Notes: generated by a model from the sequence alone, not told the origin. A stretch of 64,000 bases of DNA from Crocodylus rhombifer (GCA_038503035.1 JAVSML010021640.1:1-64000); one strand, 5' to 3'; positions 46,783-57,320 are shown, counted from the stretch's first letter. Numbers and translations are program-made.

Positions 46783-47184
46783 CTCTCAGCCTCCTTTTGC
46801 TGAGGCTGAAGAGATCCAGGTCCCTCAGTCTCTCCTCATAGGATTTTACCTGCAGGCCCTTACCCATATGAGTAGCCCTCTTCTGGACCCTCTCCACATC
46901 CACATCCCTCTTGAAGTGTGATGCCCAGAACTGGACACAGTACTCCAGCTGCGGTCTTACCAACGCCACACAGAAGGGAAGGATCACCTCCTTAGACCTT
47001 TGTTATGAACTTTCTAATGCATGAAAGTGTGCAGTTGGCTTTACTTATCACTTCATCGTGCTGACGACTCATGTTCATTTTGGAGTCAACTATGATTCCG
47101 AGATCCTTTCTGCTGCTGTGCTGCTTAGAAAGCCACCTCCCAGCCTGTAGGTGTGTTGGTGATTCTTTTTCCCTAGATGCAGCA
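46783..47184 (-). mobile_element. CR1 LINE 3' part (minus strand), part 1
   Basis: Continues the CR1 at 45421-45779 without loss: reverse-strand frames give [36 protein letters not shown] and, further 5', the CNAASR/HLGKKNHQHTYRLGG region. The element is truncated at about 47184, inside the C-terminal part of ORF2. Confidence 0.9.
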
Positions 47185-47765
47185 TTTTGCACTTATCTTT
47201 TCCTCTGCTATCTCTTCTCTGCTTTGAGGGTGAGAGATGCTCTACCTTGAAATGGGCTGTCTTGGTTGACATTGCAGCACTGCTAGAGTCAATCAACAGC
47301 CAGCTCCGTTCAGTTTTTGACATCAGCATCTGTTTTCTTGAGGTATGTCTTCAATGTGTCCTTGTAGTGATTCTTCTGGCTACCATGAGACCTCAAACCG
47401 TTACTAAACTGGGAAGAGAATCCTTATTTTGGGAGTCAAGAGCCGGGCACCCAAATGCAATGTCCAGTCCACTGAAGATGGTGCTTGAGGATCGTTGACT
47501 GCATGTTGATAGCATTGGCTTCAGCAAGGATGTAGGTGTTTCTGCAGTGATCTTCCCATTTGATGCAGAGGATTTTCTGGAGGCATTATCAATGATACCT
47601 CTCCAGGCTCTTGAGATGACAATGGTAGGTCACCCATGTTTCACATCCATGAAGAATGGGGATGGTAGATGCATTGTAGACCTGGATCTGGGCATCTTTC
47701 TGGAGACTGTAATGAATAGGCACATGCCAAAAGAATTTCCCAAGGAAGGAACTTGTTTGGGTCCA
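47185..47765 (-). mobile_element. Third LINE lineage, C-terminal RT and post-RT region (minus strand), part 1
   Basis: The minus-strand translation, with frame changes, gives VYNASTIPILHGCETWVTY, LERYH*QCLQKILCIKWEDH, LQWTGH and SQKNHYKDTLKTYLKK. This order is typical of the thumb and tail of an RTE-like non-LTR element whose ORF ends in a zinc finger. That zinc finger is found at 45165-45420, beyond an inserted CR1. Clade placement (RTE versus a neighbouring clade) is from memory of family architecture and uncertain. Confidence 0.75.
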
Positions 47766-47767
47766 GT

Positions 47768-48240
47768 TTTGGGTTCAGCTCCAGTGCAAAATGCACAGGT
47801 GGAAGCCTGTGGTGGTGAACAGGTGCTAGATAGCTGTGGGAGGCAGCTGAGAGGAGCTGAGGAGGGTCATGCCCCCATCTGGCTCCTACTTAGCTCAGCC
47901 CTCCAGGGAGCCAAGTAACCAGAATGTGCAAACAGGCATACTCTGGGCTTGGCAAAAAAAACACAGTTTGGGTCTGGCTCCAGCATGAGATGTACAGGTG
48001 GAAGCCCCTTGCACCCCTGAGAGCCCAAAACCCTGGTAGGAACTCTGGCAGACCCTGACCCCCCAGCACAGCCATGAGGTAGGTGGGGCCCACAGTGGGT
48101 GGGTGCTAAATAGCTGAGGAAGGCAGCTAAGAGGAGCTGAGGAAGGTCACGCCCCCACCCAGCTCCTACATAGCCCAGCCCCCCAGGGAGCCACGCAAAC
48201 ACAGCAAGCAAACAGGCGTACTCTGGGCCCGGTGTGCAAG
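47768..48240 (+). repeat. CR1 5' UTR with two tandem units
   Basis: Two direct copies of a 5' segment: 47768-47952 and about 47969-48235. Shared blocks include ACAGGTGGAAGCC, GCTGAGAGGAGCTGAGGA, AGCCC.CCAGGGAGCCA and GCAAACAGGC.TACTCTGGGC. The spacing is 199 bases at one landmark and 280 at later ones because unit 2 has about 80 extra bases. The units lie directly upstream of CR1 ORF1, so they look like repeated promoter monomers of the kind known in some L1 families. Confidence 0.75.
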
Positions 48241-48299
48241 TTAGCACAGGAGTTTGTGCAGAAAGGCAAGCAGGAGGGGTACTAGGCTCTAGGCGGCGA

Positions 48300-49550
48300 G
48301 CCTGAAGAGAGGGGTTGTCACAGCAGTAGGCTGGACTACTACTTGTACCATGGTGAGGACGCATAGCACCACAAAGATCCCCTCTGTGACTAGGGCCCCC
48401 ACCTCCGTACCACTGAGGCCTCTACCCAGTTGGAACCCAGGGTTCCAGCCCCCACTCGGATGGGGCCCCTGGCTCTGAGCTGTAGGGGCTGCCTGGCATG
48501 ACTGCAGGCACCTGAGGTCAGGAGCAACGACACCTCCCTTTGTGAGGTTCGCTTTGCATTGGAGACTCTGGAGTGCCAGATAGGGGAGCTCCAGACTGCA
48601 GTGCAGAGGCTGCGTGCCATCAGGGATGGCAAAGAGATCAATTCTTACTGCCAGGCTTTTCACTTGAAGAATGAAGAGGGAAGAGCAAGGATGGCTGGCG
48701 GGACAAGAGTGGAGAATAGGAGCTCCCATGAAGTCCAGCCAGGGGTCACTTGGATAAAGGTTGTCTCTGGCGCCAAGGCATGCTCCACACCCCTGGAGCT
48801 TCACAACAGGTACAAGCTCCTCACAGCTTCAGTAGAGCCAGCATAACTGCCAGCTCTAGCACTTGAGGAAGAAAGGCAACCAGCAACCACCCCTAAGAAG
48901 AAATGCAAAGTGGTTGTTGTGGGAGATGCTCTGTTGAGGGAGACAGTGATCTGCCAACCTGACCCCTTATCTGTGAGGTCTGCTGCCTCCCAGAGACCTG
49001 TATCCAGGATGTAGCCAAGAGAATCCTTAACTTCTCCGGCCCTCCGACCACTACTCCATGCTTCTCTTCCATGGGAGCACAAATGACATGACTCAGAGCA
49101 ATTCCAAATGGGTTATGAGTGACTACAGGGCTCTGGGGGTGGGGCTTAGAGGGTTGGGGGCACAGATAGTTTTCTCCTCAGTGCTTTCAGTTACAGTTCA
49201 TGGGCATAGGAGGGGGAGATGAATTGAAGACGTAAACAGAAGACAAAGGCTTTGGCTTCTTCAACCACAGTCCACACTTTAAAGATAGAGGCAGTGGTTT
49301 GCTGGGAAGGGACAGCCTCCACCTCACTCCAATGGGGAAGAAACTCTTCTCGGCCAGAATGGCCGATCTGCTTGCCTGGACTTTAAACGAAGTTTGCCAG
49401 GGGATGGGTGGACAAACACCAGTGCAAGCCCACCAAGCAACAACCACAAAATCAGCAGGTCAGGTTGCACAAGGGAATTCACTTCTACCCCAGCCCAGGA
49501 ACAGGACTCTTTTAGGAGTTCAGGGAAGCCAAGGGGGCTTCCAGTGTCAG
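48300..49550 (+). pseudogene. CR1 LINE ORF1 with esterase domain, decayed
   Basis: The N-terminal part contains a helical, coiled-coil-like stretch (LETLECQIGELQTAVQRLRA, about 48560-48620). The SGNH esterase domain begins with KCKVVVVGDALLRET. The expected nucleophile serine in GDS is alanine here (48922-48930), while Asp and His in RDSLHLTP (about 49311-49322) remain. Stops interrupt the frame, for example after SVEPA at 48846. ORF1 of CR1 elements is associated with RNA binding and possibly membrane or lipid interaction. This copy cannot encode a full protein. Confidence 0.85.
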
Positions 49551-51045
49551 GGTTACTAACCTGTACACAAATGCCAGGAGCCTGGGGAATAAACAGCAGG
49601 AACTGGCCCTTCAGCTAAACAAAAACTAATATGATCTCATAGGGATAATGGAGACCTGGTGGGACTCCACCTATGACTGGACCACAGGTATTGATGGCTA
49701 TACCTTGCATAGGAGGGTTGTGTTGCAAGAAAGGGCAGAGGTATAGCATTCTATGTAAAGGAATAGTACACTTCCCTGCAAGCGGACATTGGCTCCCAAG
49801 GAGGGTGACTTGAGACCCTCTAGGTTAGAATATGGGAGGAACATGGTGAAGGGGATATAATGGTAGGAGTCTCCTGCAGATCTCCTAATCAGCAGGAAGA
49901 GCTTGACCACGAATTTGGGAGGTAACTGACACAGTCTACATGCTCTCAGTGCATGGTTGTCATGGGCGACTTCAACTACCCTGACATCTCATGGGAAGAG
50001 CACTCAGCCAGATCTGATTGGTGGCAAAGCTTCATCACTTGCATTGATGAGCTCTGTTTGTCTGAAGAAGACTATGGGCTGACAAGAGGTAAGGCACTGC
50101 TGGACCTGGTGCTGGGCAAAGGGGATGATCTAATGAGTAACCTGAGAATCGAAAGGAAGCTGGGAGAAAGTGACACGAGTTGATCACCTTATTCATCACA
50201 AAGCTGGCAAGTCAGTCAGCAATGCAGGAATCCTTGACTTTAGGAAAGCCGACTTTCACAAGCTCAGGAGGCTAGTTGTCAAGGCCCTGTGAGAGGGGAG
50301 TCCATGATAAGTGGTCACTCCTTAAAGATGTGATCCTTAAAGGACAAGGGAAGTCCATTCCAACCCACAGAAAAGTAGCAAAAGGGTTGGACGACCCCCT
50401 TGGCTTAATAGGGAATTCAAGGACCTCCTGCACCTAAAAAAACAAAAAACAAACGAACAAAAAAAACAACTTATAAAGATGGAAACATCACTAAGGAGGA
50501 ATATTCAGCACTAGACCGCACCTGTAGGGAACAAATTAGGAAAGCCAAGGCTGAAACCAAGCTCAAACTGGCTACTCAAATTAAGGACAACACAAATTCC
50601 TTATTCAAATATTTTGAGAAGTTGGAAAAAGAACAAGGGTAACATTGGACCCTTACTAAATCAAGTGGGGCAGCTGATAACCAACACTCAGGAAAAAGCC
50701 AGTCTCTTTAATGACTACTTCACATTGGTCTTCCATCAGCCCAGTGGGATTACCCTGCCTGACAAGAGGCAGGATCACAAGAGGAAGGGCAAATCTGTGC
50801 CCACCATTACCACTGATCTTGTGAGGAAACATCTTAAGAGGCTGGACTTCCATGAATCAGCTGGCCCAGATGAAATGCACCCAAGAGTGCTAAAGGAACT
50901 AGCTGACATTATAGCACAGCCTATAGCAAGGATATTTGAGAACTTGTGGCACTCAGGCAAGGTGCCTGATGATTGGAAGAGGGCCAATGTGGTGCCTATA
51001 TTCAAGAAAGGGGGAAGGGAAGATCCAGGGAACTACAGGACAGTG
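49551..51045 (+). pseudogene. CR1 LINE ORF2, endonuclease, linker and first RT block
   Basis: Starts with NLYTNARSLGNKQQELA and METWWD (catalytic Glu). The endonuclease continues with VVMGDFNYPDISWEEHSARSD (49950-50010) and LLDLVLGKGDDL; then the linker (50614-50990, FHESAGPDEMHPRVLKELAD) and the start of the RT (ANVVPIFKKGGREDPGNYR) up to about 51042, where the sequence leaves CR1. Several stops and frameshifts are present, and an A-rich AAC/AAA tract sits at 50438-50475. It is a different subfamily from the copies at 2030 and 40650. Confidence 0.9.
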
Positions 51046-52307
51046 AAAGGTGGGTTGAGGCGCTGTCACCCCTAGCCCTCACCTTCGTGTGGGTCGTGTT
51101 CCATCAGAGGTAGTCGTGGGGGTTGTGTTCCACGGGATGTAGCTGTGGGGGTGCAAGCCCTGAGGAGGAGAGTAGAGAGTTGAAGGCCAGGTGTGGCCGA
51201 GACTGCCTGAGCCCTACGGGGGTTTGAGACCCCAAGCTGGAGAGTTGGGGCCAGACACGGCTACAGCCACCTGAGCCCCCTTGAGGAGGGAAGTCCCAAG
51301 ACCCCGAGTAGTGAGAAGCCCCCAGTGGGGGGGGGGGCAGTGTGAGAAGACCCCAGTGTGGGAAGAACAAAAGCTCAGCCAGAGGGTGTGAGAGCTGAGT
51401 CCTGACCCCAGTAAGTCCTCCAGTGTTGGGAGGCAGAGTTTGGGTCAAATATAATATCTGAGCCCCAGTTGTGAGGGGACAGCATGGGAACTGAGGGGGC
51501 AGCAATGAGAAACTCCAGTAGAAGCCCCAATGTGAGGGGCAGAGATGTGGAGCCCTGTGAAGGGAGAAGGGGGCTCAGCCAGAGAGAGCAAGAGCTGAGT
51601 CCTGACCCTGATAAGTCTTCCACCATTGGGAGGCAGAGTGTGGGTCAAAATTAACACCTGTAGTAGCACCATGACCTGCTGCCCGGGGGGGAGTGAGAGT
51701 CCCCTGTGAGACCCTGAGGCACCAGTAATGGTGAGAGGTACCCCAGCTCCCCGTGTCCATGAAGGAGGACCCAGAGAGGGGGACCCCGAGGAAAGAGTAA
51801 CGGTCATATATCTAGGCCTGCCAGAGCTTCCCCTGGGGCCAGGACCAGGAGGATCGGAAAGGCAAGGAGGCCCACCAAGAGGAATGCCGAAGAGCCAGGG
51901 AGCTGGGGTTCTGACTGGCCTGGGGGTGGGCTGGGGCTAGTGTGAGCTGAAGGTCCTAGTGAGGGGACCACACCCAAAGTGGAACCGGTGACAGGGAGGT
52001 ATGTGGCCCGGTATGATGGCGGCAGAGTCTGCCTGAAGGGAGGAATCCAGGTGGGGTCCTACAGTGGGATTCTGGGGGCCCCCATCATGGGGGACTGGTG
52101 CATATGAGAACATCATGATGTCATCTGTGAGGCTTGGGCTGTGGTATACGGGAGGAATGGAGCTGCAGATAGTGCTCCTAGCAGCAGCGCAGAAAATGGG
52201 CAGCTTCCTGCTTAATTAACAACTTTATTAATCAATTAAGATCAAGGCGTGGCAGATGAGAAGGTGGGCGGTTAGTGGGAGATCAGCCCCAAGCAGGCCC
52301 CCTGTTA
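51046..52307 (+). mobile_element. GC-rich inserted block of unknown class (possible LTR-element leader), with family X match
   Basis: The block interrupts the CR1 RT, and about 450 bases of RT are missing across it, so it is an insertion plus deletion or an exchange. It contains two direct copies of about 90 bases starting at 51373 and 51573 (GCTCAGCCAGAG, GAGCTGAGTCCTGACCC, TTGGGAGGCAGAGT.TGGGTC), exactly 200 bases apart. Near its end TCTGTGAGGCTTGGGCTGTG (about 52114) matches family X. No terminal repeats or target duplication were found. An LTR-retroelement leader is a guess. Confidence 0.5.
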
Positions 52308-52456
52308 CAGTGTTTATAAATGATCTGGACTCGGGTGTCACAAGTGAACTGCCTAAGTTTGCTGATCACACCAAACTATGGGGAAGTGCAGCCACTCTGG
52401 AGGATAGGCTGGCAATCCAGGCTGACCTCGACAGGCTTACGAGGTGGGTGGATCAA
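52308..52456 (+). mobile_element. CR1 LINE RT, continued
   Basis: Resumes with VFINDLDSGVTSELPKFADH: the RT FADD motif has become Phe-Ala-Asp-His (His codon 52367-52369). It continues with TKLWGSAATLEDRLAIQADL to GGSTR-like sequence, where a hAT element is inserted. The reading continues at 53935. Confidence 0.9.
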
Positions 52457-53934
52457 CAGGGCCATCTCTAGTTGTTAGGCAAATCAGGGCAATTGCCCCA
52501 GGCCCTGCACTTCTGGGGGTCCCATGGACAGTGCTGTACAGGCCCTGCCACGGCCACCACGTGCTGCTGTCGCCAAGCACTGCCGGCTCTGGGTAGTGGT
52601 GGAAGGGGTGGGCTAATGGGGCTCAGCCCTCAAGAACAGAAGGCAGCAGCCATAGCCCCAGGCCACATGTGGGCTTCTGCAGCAGAGGAATGGGGCAGGA
52701 CACTCAGCTACCCTGCACTGGCAGCCAGCACCACAGCCGGCCCAGCCACACACAGGCAGGTAAGTTTTCTTCTTTATCACCCTGGGCCTGGGCGGGGAAG
52801 AGAGGGACGGATCAAGACCCTCACAGTACAGAAGAGAGTGGAGCAGGGGAAGGCGAATCTTTCACCTCTGACCCTTCCACGCTGCACAATAGGAATTGTT
52901 TCATGACCCTGCCTGGCTGGGGCCACATTCACTGTGATTGTGGCCTGGGCCAGGCCAGCTTATGGGACAGTTGGAGCCTGACAACTCATCCAGGGTTGCA
53001 GGTGGGCAGCTCCCGCCTCTGCATGCACCATGCGGAGCTAAGGGCGGGGAAGGGGGAGTTCCATCCCTCTCCCAGCTCCCCTATACTGTGCCCATGGACA
53101 AGCCACTGGGCTCCAGTTGTCCCATGACTGGCCTGGCCGGGGCCCCAGTGACAGGGAATTGGGCCTCGGCTGGGCCAGGTCGTGAGACAGTTGGAGCCCA
53201 GTGGTCATTCCAGAGGCACAGCACTGGGCAGCCAAGAGACAGGGGAGCACATGGTCCCCTGATCTTTGCACAAGGCAAGAGGGCTGCAGCTTTGAGCTGC
53301 ACTCTGCTCTGCACCTCTGCACCTTGCCACCGCTCCTTTGAAAGCAGCATGGTGTGGTGCCATCTGCCTTGCTGTCTGGCCCGCCCAGTGGCAGGACGCA
53401 CATGACAGCACCCGCTGCTTTTGAAGCAGTGGCGGGATGGAAGCACAGAGGCAAGGAGCCCTCTGGCTCAGCAGTGTAGCCGAGGCTGGCCCCTCTCTGG
53501 CCCCTGGTTCTGGGCCCCTGGGTTGTGCACAGCTGGGGCCAGGACAGGGAGGCAGCTTGGGCTAGGAGCCAGCCAGGGCCAGGGCCAGAGCTGGGACTGG
53601 TGCAGCTGGGGCTGGGGACTGGTGCAGCTGGGGCTAGGGCCAGGGCCAAGACAGGGGCCAGGGCTAGGGCTGAGACTGGTGCGGCCAGGGCTGGGAGGCA
53701 GTCGAGGCTGGTGCAGCGTGGTGCCAGGAAATACTGTTCCCCCCCACTCATGGCCCTGTCCCCTCCCCCTGCAGACTTTTCCATGGGAGGGGGTGCAATT
53801 GCACACGCGTGTGCTCAAGCACATTCAGCTCCCCCAATTTAATTTTTTCCTCCTCAGCCTGTACGCCCCCCTCCCCACAGCCTCCACACAGGCTGATATG
53901 CCCTGGGCCCCACAAACCCCTAGGGATGGCTCTG
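52457..53934. mobile_element. hAT-like non-autonomous element, 1,478 bp, inserted into CR1
   Basis: Ends CAGGGCCATCTCTAG and CCCTAGGGATGGCTCTG are inverted. The target duplication TGGATCAA is perfect (52449-52456 and 53935-53942), and CR1 sequence continues seamlessly on both sides. The interior is GC-rich and includes a minisatellite-like region at about 53567-53700 (GGGGCTGGGACTGGTGCA, GGGCCAGGGCTAG units). Long frames on both strands are composition artefacts. No transposase is recognisable. It shares ends with the 206-bp element at 17158. Confidence 0.95.
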
Positions 53935-54703
53935 TGGATCAAAACCTGATGACATTCAATGCCAGGAAATGCAAGGTGCTCCACCTTGGGAGAGAGAACC
54001 CACGCCATGCTTACAGGCTTGGCAGTGCTACGCTAACTAGCACCATGTCCAAAAGAGACTTGGGGGTCATGATTGATCACAAAATGAACATGAGCCACTA
54101 ATGCGATGCCGCAGCCGGCAAAGTAAACAAAACTTTGGCCTGCATTTTCTGATGCATCTCAAACAAGACCCAGCCAGTCATTCTCCCACTTAACTCGGCC
54201 TTGGTGAGACCACAACTGGAATACTGTGTTCAGTTCTGGGCTCTGCAATTCAGAAAGGATGTGGAGAAGCTTGAGAGAGTCCAGAGGAGAGCCACATGAA
54301 TGATCAGAGGACAAGAGAGCAGACCTTATGATGACAGGCTGAGAGACATGGCACTCTTCAGCCTGGAGAAGCGTGGGCTCAGGGGTGACTTGGTAGAAGC
54401 CTATAAGTATGTAAGTGCACTGGGAAATGAGAGAGTGTCTGTTCCCCAGGGCGCTCCATGGAAAGACTAGGTCCAATGGTCACAATCTTGGAAGACCATT
54501 TTAGGCTGGACATAAGGAAAAACTTCTTTACTATCTGAGTCCTCAGGGCCTGGAATAGACTCCCTGTTTAGGTGGTGCAGGCACCTACTCTGGATTCCTT
54601 TAAGAAACACTTGCATGCCTATCTTGCTGGGATCTTTTGACCCCTGCTAACTGTCTGCCCTTTGGGCAGGGGGCTAGACCTGATGATCTTGTGAGTTCTC
54701 TTC
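53935..54703 (+). mobile_element. CR1 LINE ORF2 C-terminus and 3' UTR
   Basis: Continues from 52456 with MTFNARKCKVLHLGRENPRH, SKRDLGVMIDHKMNMSH, thumb sequence and the 3' UTR up to GATCTTGTGAGTTCTCTTC. The last ~30 bases of the element lie at 55800-55830, after an inserted LTR. Confidence 0.9.
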
Positions 54704-55799
54704 TGTGGCAGAATGCCGGGCTAGCGATTCCGGCACCGCTTGGGGAGCCGCGGGCTTTACGGAGCGGGCGAGCGCACGGCTTGTGGGGCAGGATTGGAGG
54801 TAGCTTTATGACCACCTTCAAGGTTCGCCAAGCTGGCGCAAGTAGACGACTTAGAGTAAGTTGTTAGTTTTTTATAATAAGTTTGTAGGATGTCTGTTGG
54901 TTCACAGGGTTCCGGAGCAAGCCCTTGCTTTCCACCACTGGAACTAGTTCAATGATAGGTGCGGCTGCCGACTCCTTAAGTCCCAGAACTGGTCAACAGC
55001 TCATTGAGATGGGATGTTAGTAGTAGAAGTTATTACGGAGTAGATATAAAGTGAAGTAAAAATTTGTTTTACGAATAAGAGGGGAGACCAGCTGGAATGA
55101 AGTTGCGGTAAATACAAGCACAGAAGGGTAGATATGCTGTCTAAGCTACTAAGAGAGGCAGTCAAGAAGTGGTGTCTCCGATGTTTCTTCAGTTACAGTA
55201 TGCCGGATACAAAGGGGGTCTGCTGGCCCACAGGGTTCACTAGTAAGCCCTTGCTTTCCACCACTGGAACTAGTCCAATGATAGGTGTGGCTGCCCATTA
55301 GTTAGTCCTAGGGCTGGTCAACAGCTCATGAACAGGATGAAAAATAATAAAACTGTAACACAGTGAATTGTCGATTGTCGGATTTTCAAGGCCTTGGTTT
55401 TCGCTGGGATATGCCCAGGCGGGGAGGCTGAGGACTGGCTTACAGGGCGATCAATCCTGAAGGGTTGTCCAGTCGTTGTCTCTGCTGTTTCCTGCTTCTT
55501 TCCCTCTTTATAGATATTGGTTGGACTGCCTGTATGACACTAACTATGATATAAGCTAAGCATACAGGGATAGGATAGTTTCTTTTACACAATAGTTACT
55601 AGGTAGATTTTCTACATAAGTTTCGTTTCTGCAGAAATGACCCTTGCAGATAAGAAATGAAACTTATAGAATGTGCATGTGCAGCTTAATACAAGCGGAG
55701 AAAAGTACAAAGCGTTCATTTTGATGCCAAAACTTCAAGGTTACATAAATGTGAGAGTGCCATGCAGCAGTTATACAGAAATAAAATAAGATCTTTACA
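54704..55799 (+). mobile_element. Solo LTR, 1,096 bp, inserted in the CR1 3' end
   Basis: Starts TGTGGCAGAATGCC and ends AAGATCTTTACA (TG...CA), flanked by the 5-base duplication TCTTC (54699-54703 and 55800-55804). The CR1 tail continues directly after it. A direct repeat of about 110 bases occurs twice inside, at 54896-55004 and 55222-55332, about 326 bases apart (CCCTTGCTTTCCACCACTGG, AACTAGT.CAATGATAGGTG, CTGGTCAACAGCTCAT). Candidate signals are AATAAAA near 55350 and CTTTATAGATATTGG near 55505. Plus orientation is assigned because TG leads on this strand, which is equally true of the complement, so orientation is uncertain. No internal retroviral genes are present. Class (ERV or other LTR element) is not determined. 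Confidence 0.85.
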
Positions 55800-55830
55800 T
55801 CTTCCAGTCCTAATGTCTATGAAATCTATG
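55800..55830 (+). repeat. CR1 3' tail displaced by the LTR
   Basis: TCTTCCAGTCCTAATGTCTA and TGAAATCTATGAAA complete the 3' end of the CR1 that spans 47768-54703, including the short TCTATGAAA terminal repeats. The next CR1 starts immediately after. Confidence 0.85.
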
Positions 55831-56963
55831 AAATTGGACTTCAGAAAAGCCTTTGACCTGGTGTCCTATGATGTCCTCATGGTAAAATTGGGAAACTGTA
55901 GCCTCAACAAGCTTATGATCCGATGGCTGGGGAATTGGCTCCGTGGTCAGACCCAGAGAGTGGTAGTTGATGGAACCAAATCAACATGGTGCATGATGAC
56001 CAGTGGCATCCCCCAGGGCTCCGTACTCAGACCTTTATTCTTTTGTGTTTTTATAAATGATTTGAACTTTGGTGTCAGAAGCAGGCTGACTAATTTTGCT
56101 GATGACTCTGAATTGTGGGGAAGTGTGGTCACACTAGAGGATAGGCTGGTGATTCAGGCTATTCTGGGCAAATTTGCAAGGTGGGCAGATCAAAACCTGG
56201 TGGCATTCAACATAGAGAAATGCAAGGTGCTCCACCTCGGGAGAAAGAATCCACATCATACTTACAAGCTTGGCAATACTTCACTCCCTAGCACCATAAC
56301 TGAAAGAGACTTGGGGGTCATGACTGATCACAAGATGAACATGAGCCACCAATGCGATGCTGCAGCTGGCAAAGCGAGTAAAACTCTGGCCTGCATCTCA
56401 AGCAAAACCCAGGAAGTCATCCTCCCGTTTTGCTCGGCCTTGATGAGCCTGCAGCTTGAATACTGCGTCCAATTCTGAGCTCTGCAATTTAGAAAGGATG
56501 TGGAGAAGCTTGAAAGAGTCCAGAGGACAGCCACCTGCATGACTAGAGGACAAGAGAGCAGGCCTTATGAGGAGAGGCTGAGAGCCATGGGACTCTTCAG
56601 CCTGGAAAAGCAAAGGCTGGCAGCAGCCTATAAGTGCATAAGGGATGTGCATCAGAAAATGGGAGAATCTCTGTTCACTAGGGCAACCCAAGGAAAGACA
56701 AGGTCCAACAGCCATAAACCCCTGGAAGACTGTTTTAGGTTGGCCATAAGGAAAAAACTCTTTACTGTCTGAGTCCCCAGGGCCTAGAATAGACTCCCCC
56801 CAGAAGTGGTGCAAGCACCTATTCTGGACATGTTTAAGAAACACTTGGATGCCTATCATGCTGGGATCATTTGACCCCATCTGACTTCCTGCCCCTGGGG
56901 CAGGGGGCTGGACCCGGTGATCTTGTGAGATCCTTTCCAGCCTTAATGTCTATGAAATCTATG
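55831..56963 (+). mobile_element. CR1 LINE, 5'-truncated, abutting the previous CR1 tail
   Basis: A long frame (to 56478) begins at the RT palm (LDFRKAFDLVSYDVLMVKLG) and includes VVVDGTKSTW, GIPQGSVLRPLFFCVFINDL and NFADDSELWG, where the catalytic FADD is intact (56095-56106). It continues with the thumb up to a stop at 56476; a second frame (56500-56772) continues with ERVQRTATCMTRGQESRPYEERL. The 3' UTR ends at TCTATGAAATCTATGAA (about 56963). Same subfamily as 53935-54703, but less decayed. Confidence 0.92.
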
Positions 56964-56984
56964 AACTTGCACACCTGATCCCAT

Positions 56985-57320
56985 GTTGGTTCTCCTCAGT
57001 CAATGTAGGGGAAGTGCTCAACTACCTGCAGGGTCTGTCCTACAATGGTAATTTGGGGAGGGGGGTTGCATTCATGGCCCAGGCTGATAGAATACTTCAC
57101 TCCTGATGCTGAGTGAGAGGCCCAAAGTTCAGTAAGTTTCTTCAAAAAGATCCGACACAGTCTGGACATTTTCCTCAGCATGCACAAGAATGACACAGTT
57201 GTTGGCATATTGAAGGTCCAGGATGGTCATTTTAAGGACTTCAGTCTTAGACCAAAAAAATCCCAGACTGAAGAGCCCTCCTATGTCAATTCCAGAAGGA
57301 AGCATTGCCCTTAGAGAGCA
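56985..57320 (-). mobile_element. Third LINE lineage, RT fragment (minus strand), 3' piece
   Basis: Minus-strand translation gives LPSGIDIGGLFSLGFFWSKTEVLKM, TILDLQYANNCVILVHAEENV (the YADD box reads YANN) and ITIVGQTLQVVEHFPYID. These are RT blocks of the same lineage as 47185-47765. The 5' continuation is at 58790-60350, past inserted sequence. Confidence 0.75.

Noticed and set aside
46110..46803. Possible gene promoter and first exon at a CpG-rich region
   Set aside because: The region is the interior of a hAT element with a perfect target duplication inserted in a CR1.
47768..48235. CRISPR-like or satellite array
   Set aside because: Only two long diverged units with unequal spacing, directly upstream of CR1 ORF1; better explained as duplicated LINE 5' units.
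53038..53784. 248-residue minus-strand frame and overlapping plus-strand frames
   Set aside because: They lie wholly inside the GC-rich hAT element and consist partly of minisatellite translation.
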